Origin: DAOPXV01 sp035352535
GTDB taxonomy: Bacteria; Muiribacteriota; UBA9980
Assembly: GCA_964545075.1 (NCBI GenBank)
Contig: CAZJFS010000188.1
Location: 1-8,466 of the forward strand
Direction: 5' to 3'
DNA length: 8,466 nucleotides
Shown: positions 1-5,556 of the stretch, in pieces
Numbering within the stretch: the stretch's first letter is position 1
How the letters are laid out: each line of letters begins with the position of its first letter
Notes under the pieces: generated by a model
What the model saw: only the letters and a program-made list of their open reading frames with translations
The model's database searches: none
Told to the model about the DNA's origin: nothing
Translations under genes and position numbers: made by a program

Positions 1-622
1 TGGTAAAAATATAAGCCTGAACGAGCCCCGTGAGAATGCCGAGCGCGATGACGCCTATCGGAAATATCAGCGGCGCGAGCGAAATCAAGAGCGCCAGCAC
101 CATAGTCCCGCTCATCATGTTGCCGAAAAGACGCGTAGCCATTGCCAGAGTTCGCGTTATTTCACTTATGACGTGAAACGGAAGCATAAGAAACGTCGGT
201 TTTACATAAGATTTGAGGTAACCGCCCAGGCCTCGCTCCCTGATCCCGAAAAACGGAACGGCGATGAATACGCAAACCGCCAGCGCCGCGGTTGTCGAAT
301 ACGACCCGGTCGGCGGCTCATAGAAGGGAAGGATCGTTGAAAGATTGGATGTCGCGATAAATAAAAACAACGTTCCCAGAAAACCGAGATAATTTTCGGG
401 ATGGCTGATTCCGACGCCGCCGATAAGATCTTTAAGGGTTATTACTATGATTTCAAGGCCGCTCTGCCACCTTGAAACGTGAATACCCGTAGAAACCTTG
501 CGCGTGATAAGTTTCGCGGTCACGATCATCGCGATCATCAGAAGCCAGGTCGTGACCACCGTTAAATTCAACGTTATATGGCCATATCGCCATATCGCGA
601 CTTCATCTGGACTTATCCTCAT
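1..622 (-). CDS. atpB: N-ATPase subunit a (AtpB), C-terminus cut by the window edge
   Basis: Subunit a of the membrane Fo sector, which forms the ion half-channels beside the rotating c-ring. I translated this stretch by hand: 207 codons are open from the ATG to the window edge, with no stop. Hydrophobic segments lie near residues 20-38, 80-98, 112-128, 143-160 and 172-205. The hallmark motif of subunit a, ATRLFGNMMSG, is at about 162-172, and its R164 corresponds to the essential stator arginine (R210 in E. coli). TSNLSTILPFYEPPT (about 91-105) also fits the family. The start at 622 is chosen because an AGGAG box lies 7 nt upstream. The gene overlaps the end of atpR by 20 nt, consistent with translational coupling. 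From family length I infer that only a few tens of residues are missing. Ion specificity (H+ or Na+) cannot be read here because it depends mainly on subunit c, outside the window. Confidence 0.95.
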   Translation of the reverse strand, partial: MRISPDEVAIWRYGHITLNLTVVTTWLLMIAMIVTAKLITRKVSTGIHVSRWQSGLEIIVITLKDLIGGVGISHPENYLGFLGTLFLFIATSNLSTILPFYEPPTGSYSTTAALAVCVFIAVPFFGIRERGLGGYLKSYVKPTFLMLPFHVISEITRTLAMATRLFGNMMSGTMVLALLISLAPLIFPIGVIALGILTGLVQAYIFT

Positions 623-893
623 AGAGGGTCTCCTTTAATACAAATTTGACCGTGATCTGCGCCGCCAGAAATCCGGCGATACATGCCAGAAGCTTTTGCC
701 AGTGCCATAACGACACAATGTAAAACCCCGTGAGCGTAACGCCCGTCCTGATTATGAAGCTCGCGACAAACCATAACGCCGGCCTTTTTGATAAAAGCCC
801 CTTTTGAACCGTCCACCACAGAGATCCGAAAAAAAACGCGCCGAGAAGTGCCCCGATAACCGCGGCGGGCCCAAGGAACATGATATCATTCAT
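603..893 (-). CDS. atpR: N-ATPase small membrane subunit AtpR
   Basis: A 96-residue hydrophobic protein with three likely membrane helices, at about residues 6-25, 40-61 and 66-85. AtpR is one of two small membrane proteins specific to N-ATPase operons and is located between atpQ and atpB, exactly as here. Residues 16-31, with the FFGSLWWTVQKG motif, and the Arg in SFIIRTG (R49) inside the second helix match what I recall of the family. A membrane-buried Arg in AtpR has been proposed to interact with acidic residues of the c-ring; that is published family inference, not something shown here. The start overlaps atpQ by 8 nt. A GAGGA box 5 nt before the ATG lies in the Glu-rich tail codons of atpQ. 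Assignment rests on operon position plus motif resemblance, and both agree. Confidence 0.88.
   Translation of the reverse strand: MNDIMFLGPAAVIGALLGAFFFGSLWWTVQKGLLSKRPALWFVASFIIRTGVTLTGFYIVSLWHWQKLLACIAGFLAAQITVKFVLKETLYEDKSR
630..634 (-). promoter_or_regulatory. Ribosome binding site of atpB
   Basis: AGGAG on the minus strand, 7 nt before the atpB ATG and inside the last codons of atpR. It fixes the atpB start at 622 and shows that atpB has its own initiation site within the overlap. Confidence 0.75.
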
Positions 894-1230
894 CTTTTTC
901 CTCTTCCTCTCTTTCTTTCTTCATTTTTTCGTCTTCATTTTCCATCCAGTACCATACGCTCGCGCATCCCGTGAAAAGGCCGAGCGCCATAAGAGACAGG
1001 GTCCACGAATGCGGGCACGGGTAATTTTTGTCAAGCCATAAACCTGCGGCGATACCGAGTAACATTGGAACGGCAATCGTCCAGCCTATAGCTCCATACT
1101 TGGCAAATCCCGACCAGACGTTCTTCGATAAATTTCGCCGCGCCTTTATTTTGCGCTTTTCTTTCACTTCCACGAGTTTTATGAATTCATCGCGCGCCTT
1201 ATCAGTTTTTATTTTCGGATCATCACTCAT
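886..1230 (-). CDS. atpQ: N-ATPase AtpQ (AtpI-like small membrane protein)
   Basis: A 114-residue protein with a charged N-terminal tail (1-38, rich in Lys, Arg, Asp and Glu), two membrane helices (about 46-65 and 76-96) joined by a short loop, and a very acidic and basic C-terminal tail (about 97-114). The segments FAKYGAIGWTIAVPMLLGI (42-60) and SWTLSLMALGLFTGCA (75-90), with GLWLD between them, match AtpQ and the wider AtpI/AtpZ family. These proteins are thought to help assemble the c-ring, possibly with Mg2+ or Ca2+ transport. A GGAG box lies about 8 nt before the ATG. The gene overlaps the atpC stop by 8 nt and atpR by 8 nt. The Glu codons of its tail supply the ribosome binding site of atpR. 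Confidence 0.9.
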   Translation of the reverse strand: MSDDPKIKTDKARDEFIKLVEVKEKRKIKARRNLSKNVWSGFAKYGAIGWTIAVPMLLGIAAGLWLDKNYPCPHSWTLSLMALGLFTGCASVWYWMENEDEKMKKEREEEEKDE

Positions 1231-1627
1231 TATAAAACTCCGTAAACCTGTGGATCAAACCGCTTTCAAACTTTGCCAGCATCCGGCGGATCTTCATTTC
1301 CTGATCGTCAAGAGTAAGAAATTCTTTTTTTACCGCATCGCGCAGTTTTCCGGGACCCGTTCCTCCGATGGCATTGCGCACGGAAACGGTCACTTCGCAA
1401 CCGGCTTTAACGAGTATTCCCTCATCGATAGCGATATAAACCTCGCCCTCGGTTTCAGTCTCATAACATAAAAGCCCCGGCGCAAGATCCGCCACGCAGT
1501 CGAGCCGGTGCGGCAAAAGCCCGAAAGAGCCTTCGCGCGTCTCGGACACGATGCGCTTCACGCCTTCCTTAACGGCAAAAACCCTGTACGGCAAAAGAAT
1601 TTTGAGTTTCATCAGCTCATATTCCAT
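1223..1627 (-). CDS. atpC: N-ATPase epsilon subunit (AtpC)
   Basis: Epsilon subunit of the F1 sector, part of the central rotor stalk. The N-terminal beta-sandwich domain is clear: KLKILLPYRVFA, then RIVSETREGSFGLLPHRLDCVADLAPG, then YETETEGEVYIAIDEGILV. The C-terminal part (roughly the last 45 residues) is helical and charged. The first ATG in this frame is at 1675, inside atpD. I prefer the ATG at 1627 (134 residues) because it sits 1 nt after the atpD stop and has an AAGGA box 8 nt upstream. A third candidate start five codons later, at 1612, gives the N-terminus MKLKILLP that is usual in the family but lacks a good ribosome binding site. Function and family are certain; the exact start is less so. 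Confidence 0.92.
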   Translation of the reverse strand: MEYELMKLKILLPYRVFAVKEGVKRIVSETREGSFGLLPHRLDCVADLAPGLLCYETETEGEVYIAIDEGILVKAGCEVTVSVRNAIGGTGPGKLRDAVKKEFLTLDDQEMKIRRMLAKFESGLIHRFTEFYNE

Positions 1628-1628
1628 G

Positions 1629-3044
1629 TCAACTTTCCTTTCGGCCGCCGCCTTTCTTTTTTTCATTCGCCTCATCTATGGCGCCTATCATATAAAGCGC
1701 GCTCTCAGGGTATGCCTTGAACTCGTCCCGAAGTATCCGCTCGCATCCGTCAAGCGCGTCTTTAAGGCTTACGGCTTTTCCCGCGATGCCGCTGAATTGT
1801 TCCGTCGTAAAGAAAGGCTGCGTGAGAAAGCGCTCGATCCGGCGGGCGCGAAAGACTATGCCACGATCCTCCGGCGATATCTGTTCAAGGCCGAGCATGG
1901 CGATAATATCCTTGAGCTCCTCATATTGCGCCAGGGTGCGCCTTATCTCCTGAGCGATATTATAGTGGCGCTCGCCGACGATACCCGGAGTGGACATTCT
2001 TGAAATGGACTGGAGCGGATCTATGGCCGGATAAAGCCCTTCGCTGGAACGTTTTCGCGACAGGACTATGGACGCGGAAAGATGCGAAAAAGTATGAACG
2101 GCCGCCGGATCGGTGAAATCGTCGGCGGGAACGTAAACCGCCTGAATTGAAGTAATGGCGCCGGTGGCGGTATTTGAAATGCGCTCCTCTAGCTGCGATA
2201 GCTCGGTGCCCATCGTAGGCTGATAACCCAGGCGCGACGGCATCTGGCCCATAAGGCCCGAAACTTCCGACCCAGCCTGGATAAAACGGAAAATATTATC
2301 AATAAGTAAAAGCACGTCGCGGCGCTCGTCGTCGCGAAAATATTCAGCCATGGTGAGCGCGGCGTGCCCCACGCGGAAGCGGCTTCCCGGCGGTTCGTTC
2401 ATCTGTCCGAAAACCATGACCATATTATCCAAAACGCCAGCGTCCCGCATATCGCGGTAAAGCTCCTCGCCTTCGCGGCAGCGCTCGCCTATGCCGCAGA
2501 AGATGCTGACGCCTTCGTGACGTTCGACCATGTTATGTATCATTTCGGTAAGAAGAACGGTTTTCCCGACGCCCGCGCCGCCGAAGAGGCCGGCTTTGCC
2601 GCCGCGTTCAAGCGGGACCAGGACGTCGATTATCTTGATGCCCGTCTCAAAAATCTCGGATTTGGTGGAACGGCTTTTTAGAGGAGGAGGAGCCTGATGC
2701 ACGGATCGCCATGAAACGTCTTCCGGCGCCGGCTTGCGGTCGATGGCATTTCCAAAAACATTGAACATTCGCGAAAGAATATTCTTTCCGACCGGGGCCT
2801 TAAGAGGGCCGCCGGCGTCTTCAACGGCCATGCCGCGCGCGAGCCCCTGGGTCGGGGTGAGCGCGATACATCGAACTCTGTTCGCGTCGAGCTGGGCCAG
2901 GACCTCGATAGCTATCCGGCCTTCGAAACCCGCGCGCAGAAGCGAGTATATGGGCGGCAGACCATTTTCAAAATAAACGTCCACGACGCTGCCGCGTATC
3001 GCCGCGACCGTGCCCTGGTTCGAGGAGCTGGTTTTATTTTTCAT
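1629..3044 (-). CDS. atpD: N-ATPase beta subunit (AtpD), catalytic
   Basis: Catalytic beta subunit of the F1 sector, 471 residues, full length for the family. The N-terminal beta-barrel domain (about 10-85) starts with GTVAAIRGSVVDV. The nucleotide-binding domain has a Walker A GGAGVGKT at 155-162 (K161), the catalytic glutamate in GER (E187, R188), and a Walker B LLLIDN ending at D249-N250, followed by IFRFIQAGSEVSGLMGQMPS. The C-terminal helical domain carries the lever motif at 387-393, which reads EQISPED where E. coli has DELSEED. The C-terminal PESALYMIGAIDEA resembles N-ATPase beta subunits, which together with the following C-Q-R-B genes separates this enzyme from a housekeeping F-type ATPase. 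A GGAGAGGG ribosome binding site lies just before the ATG. It is the first gene of the operon, with a candidate promoter about 120 nt upstream. Confidence 0.97.
   Translation of the reverse strand: MKNKTSSSNQGTVAAIRGSVVDVYFENGLPPIYSLLRAGFEGRIAIEVLAQLDANRVRCIALTPTQGLARGMAVEDAGGPLKAPVGKNILSRMFNVFGNAIDRKPAPEDVSWRSVHQAPPPLKSRSTKSEIFETGIKIIDVLVPLERGGKAGLFGGAGVGKTVLLTEMIHNMVERHEGVSIFCGIGERCREGEELYRDMRDAGVLDNMVMVFGQMNEPPGSRFRVGHAALTMAEYFRDDERRDVLLLIDNIFRFIQAGSEVSGLMGQMPSRLGYQPTMGTELSQLEERISNTATGAITSIQAVYVPADDFTDPAAVHTFSHLSASIVLSRKRSSEGLYPAIDPLQSISRMSTPGIVGERHYNIAQEIRRTLAQYEELKDIIAMLGLEQISPEDRGIVFRARRIERFLTQPFFTTEQFSGIAGKAVSLKDALDGCERILRDEFKAYPESALYMIGAIDEANEKKKGGGRKES
1636..1640 (-). promoter_or_regulatory. 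Ribosome binding site of atpC
   Basis: AAGGA within GAAAGGAAA, 8 nt before the ATG at 1627. It overlaps the last codons of atpD and is the main reason for choosing 1627 over the upstream ATG at 1675. Confidence 0.7.
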
Positions 3045-3062
3045 AATTACCCTCTCCGCTGG

Positions 3063-3076
3063 TTATACAAGTATAA
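3063..3076. repeat. Inverted repeat in the atpD leader
   Basis: TTATAC-AA-GTATAA, a perfect 6+6 bp inverted repeat with a 2-bp centre, 18 nt before the atpD start codon and just upstream of its ribosome binding site. The short centre fits a dimeric repressor operator better than an RNA hairpin, which would need a longer loop. It could also be chance in AT-rich DNA. No binding protein can be named. Confidence 0.4.
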
Positions 3077-3166
3077 ACTTCAATCGTTTTTAAAGACCTG
3101 CAATAAAATTTTCAAGCCATCCTTATATCATGACATCTATGTTTAAACGCAAATGATTACAAAATT

Positions 3167-3195
3167 ATTATACGCGATTATTTCTATAAGTACAA
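3167..3195 (-). promoter_or_regulatory. Candidate sigma70 promoter of the atp operon
   Basis: On the minus strand, TTGTAC (3195-3190) is separated by 17 nt from a perfect TATAAT (3172-3167). The -35 keeps the TTG but matches the consensus at only three of six bases; the -10 and spacing are ideal. The expected transcript start is near 3160, giving a leader of about 115 nt before atpD. The AT-rich tandem repeat just upstream could compensate for the weak -35. Confidence 0.6.
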
Positions 3196-3197
3196 CG

Positions 3198-3227
3198 TAT
3201 AATTTTTAACGATATAATTTTTAACGA
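3198..3227. repeat. Two perfect tandem copies of a 15-bp A-tract unit
   Basis: The unit TATAATTTTTAACGA occurs twice with no gap and no mismatch (3198-3212 and 3213-3227). Read on the minus strand each copy holds the A-tract AAAAATTATA. The pair begins 3 bp upstream of the candidate -35, spanning about -38 to -67 from the predicted transcript start, the zone contacted by RNA polymerase alpha C-terminal domains. An UP element or a regulator site are both possible. The copies also contain TATAAT on the plus strand, but no plus-strand gene follows. Confidence 0.75.
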
Positions 3228-3248
3228 CCAGAACCCGACATCTGAAAA

Positions 3249-5516
3249 CTATATCTCTTCTTTATAAAAAACTCCGGCTTTTTTCGTCGTCGGGATCGTT
3301 ATGAAAAATTTCGTACCCTTTCCAAATTCGGATTCGGCCAGGACCTTTCCGCCGTGCTTTTCGACGATCGTTTTTACCAGGGCGAGCCCTAACCCTTCTC
3401 CGGCTACGCTTCCCTGCGGGTCGAGCCTGTGAAAGATGCCCCATATCTTCTCGATATAACCCGGTTTTATGCCGATGCCGTTATCCTCAACCGTATATAT
3501 GGATTCTTTGCCCTTCGTCATTCCGCCGACGAGTATGACGGCTTTTCTTGAAGGATCCCTGTATTTTAAAGCGTTATCGATAAGATTGGTAAACACTTGA
3601 TTGATATGCGATTCATCGCCGTAACAGCGCGGCAGTTTTTCCACGTGCAGCGTCGCCCCTGACTGTTGAAGCTGGAATGCGACGCTGTCCGATATTTTTT
3701 TCATAAGCGCGTTCATATCTATCGAAACTGGTTTCATTTCAGCCCTTCCGGCATGAGATATCTTTAAAAATCCGCTTATGAGCGAATCCATTTTTTTCCC
3801 GCTGGACGATATGTAATGTATGGCTTTAGGCATTTTTTCGTTTATGATCTCTTCGGCCATTTTTTCATACTCCGCGCCGAATTTGGCGGGGCCGCCCTGA
3901 ATTGACGCGATATAAGTTTCAAGGCGCTGGCTGAATCCGAGAATGTTCACCAGAGGAGATCTGAGATCATGCGAAGCGGCGAAGATTATACTCTCAAGCT
4001 CCGCGTTCTTTCTTTTCAATTCGTTTAAAATAAGTTCGCGTTCCTTCCGGGCCATCGTCTGGAGCGTTATATCCGTCGCAACGCCTATCAGCCCCTCGCG
4101 ATTTCCGGCGCCGTCGAAATCAGGAGAACATATATTGTCAAAATATACATCGCCCACGCTCGTGACGGTTCTTATGCTTTCGCCGCCGAGCGCCCTTTTC
4201 ATCTGATCCAATATTTCCGGAAAATCCTTGTAAAACTCAAACACGGACGTTCCGACAACCTGACCGGGTTTAAGGCCCAGCGCTTCGAGGCCCTTACCTT
4301 CCGAAAGAGTGAAAATTCCGTTTTTATCGACGCGATATATCACCGCCGGAGAATTAGCGAGAACGCCTTTAAGCATAGCGGCGGTTTTCGCGAGATCCGT
4401 TTCCATTTTTTTACGGCGCCTGATATTGAAAAACAAGATCGCGAGAAGCATGGCAAGCGACGTATGAACGGCTATTACAAGTTTGAGCATTCGAGGATTT
4501 TCAGCGTAATACGACCTGGGAACGTTAATGACCTTGCTGCCTTCAGGCAGTGAAGACCGTTTTATGGAATGTTTTATAAGCTCGAAATTATCGAACAAAA
4601 ATATATTAGGGCTTTCAAGGATCTTTCCGGCCGATTCTTTTCCGGAAGTCATCATTTCCATCGCGATTTCCGCCGCCGCCCTTCCCTGATTATATCCGCT
4701 CACGCACTTTCCGCCCGTCATTCCCCTGCCCACCATCCATTCGGACCGCCCGAAAACAGGAGCCGGTGAAACGTCAAAGATGCTTTCGAGTTCGGAGGTG
4801 AAAATATTGGTCCCCCTGGCGTCCATCCAGAATGAAATGAAAAATATAAAGGAATCTTTATCGGTATTCCTGACCGCCGATTCAAGAGCGTCAATCGAAA
4901 GATCCATTGTAGTAACGTATTTCATCGATGGAAAGTTAAGCGCCATAGCCTCCTTGAATTCCCGGAGATTCGCGAGCGACGTTTCGGTCGAATCGCATAT
5001 GACGAGGATGCCGTCCGCCTTCGGCCTGAGGCTTTTCGCCAGAGCCAGGCTTTCGGCGAAATCGCATTTTTCCAGAACGCCGCCGATTTTGCGGCTTCCC
5101 ACGACAAGCGACGGGTCGAATTTATTGGCCCCGCAGAAGGATATCGGAGCTTCATGGAAGATGTCGCCGTGATTATTAACGGCGAACCGAAGAGCATTGT
5201 CGTCTGACGTTATTATCGCGTCGAATTTTTTGTTTTTATATTTCAAGAGAAGGATTTCCCTGAGTTTCTGGTTATATTCAACGGTATCCGACCACTTCGT
5301 GTCCATATATTCGATCTTCGCTTCGGCCTTGTCCTCGCCGAACACCGAGTATATCCCGGATGTCAGGGAATCGGTCCAGTCGCTCTTATGATAGGAATGA
5401 AGGATAAGAATGCTTTTTCTGTCGGAACTTTCAGCGAATGAATATATCGCCGCCAAAATCAGTATGAAGGAGACGGATATCGTTAAAAAGCTTTTCGTCA
5501 AAAATTTTTTCGTCAT
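3249..5516 (-). CDS. Membrane sensor histidine kinase with ABC-type substrate-binding sensor and PAS domain
   Basis: A 755-residue kinase. Order of parts: N-terminal membrane helix or uncleaved signal (about 10-28); extracytoplasmic domain (about 33-340) resembling the ABC_sub_bind family, with ILILHSYHKSDWT, then FDAIITSDDNALRF, then APISFCGANKF; second membrane helix (about 344-364); PAS domain (about 378-485, ending in IGVATDIT); a short coiled linker; HisKA with phospho-acceptor H516 in SHDLRSPL; and an HATPase_c domain with N-box NLIDNALKY (644-652, N648), G1 box EDNGIGI (677-683), F-box IFHRL and G2 box GEGLGL. All catalytic boxes are intact. It should autophosphorylate and pass phosphate to a response regulator, but none is encoded here and it has no receiver domain. 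The sensor has four cysteines (128, 151, 174, 271). A GAGGG box lies before the ATG. The ligand is unknown; the sensor family often binds small organic molecules such as amino acids or sugars. It lies 40 nt after the 623-residue protein gene. Confidence 0.93.
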   Translation of the reverse strand: MTKKFLTKSFLTISVSFILILAAIYSFAESSDRKSILILHSYHKSDWTDSLTSGIYSVFGEDKAEAKIEYMDTKWSDTVEYNQKLREILLLKYKNKKFDAIITSDDNALRFAVNNHGDIFHEAPISFCGANKFDPSLVVGSRKIGGVLEKCDFAESLALAKSLRPKADGILVICDSTETSLANLREFKEAMALNFPSMKYVTTMDLSIDALESAVRNTDKDSFIFFISFWMDARGTNIFTSELESIFDVSPAPVFGRSEWMVGRGMTGGKCVSGYNQGRAAAEIAMEMMTSGKESAGKILESPNIFLFDNFELIKHSIKRSSLPEGSKVINVPRSYYAENPRMLKLVIAVHTSLAMLLAILFFNIRRRKKMETDLAKTAAMLKGVLANSPAVIYRVDKNGIFTLSEGKGLEALGLKPGQVVGTSVFEFYKDFPEILDQMKRALGGESIRTVTSVGDVYFDNICSPDFDGAGNREGLIGVATDITLQTMARKERELILNELKRKNAELESIIFAASHDLRSPLVNILGFSQRLETYIASIQGGPAKFGAEYEKMAEEIINEKMPKAIHYISSSGKKMDSLISGFLKISHAGRAEMKPVSIDMNALMKKISDSVAFQLQQSGATLHVEKLPRCYGDESHINQVFTNLIDNALKYRDPSRKAVILVGGMTKGKESIYTVEDNGIGIKPGYIEKIWGIFHRLDPQGSVAGEGLGLALVKTIVEKHGGKVLAESEFGKGTKFFITIPTTKKAGVFYKEEI

Positions 5517-5556
5517 ATTTCCCTCACGGAAGCCGCGGGAATGATATTAAGTTCGT

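Noticed and set aside
1628..1675. N-terminal extension of AtpC from the ATG at 1675
   Set aside because: The added residues are Lys/Arg/Ala-rich, absent from the family, and lie within atpD. The ATG at 1627 has the proper ribosome binding site.
1551..2003. Plus-strand open frame opposite atpC and atpD
   Set aside because: It lies opposite two well-supported ATPase genes and has no recognisable domain.
2364..2681. Plus-strand open frame opposite atpD
   Set aside because: It is antisense to the conserved catalytic domain of the beta subunit, and the translation resembles no family.
3141..3148. GTTTAAAC palindrome in the atp leader
   Set aside because: An 8-bp AT-rich palindrome is easily expected by chance and has no second copy or context to support a site.
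3198..3218. Plus-strand promoter from the two TATAAT boxes in the tandem repeat
   Set aside because: No gene follows on the plus strand. The boxes are better explained as part of the AT-rich unit upstream of the minus-strand promoter.
3228..3248. Possible terminator hairpin after the kinase gene
   Set aside because: Only a 4-bp CAGA/TCTG stem with an 8-nt loop can be formed, and there is no T-run directly after it. It is too weak to call an intrinsic terminator.
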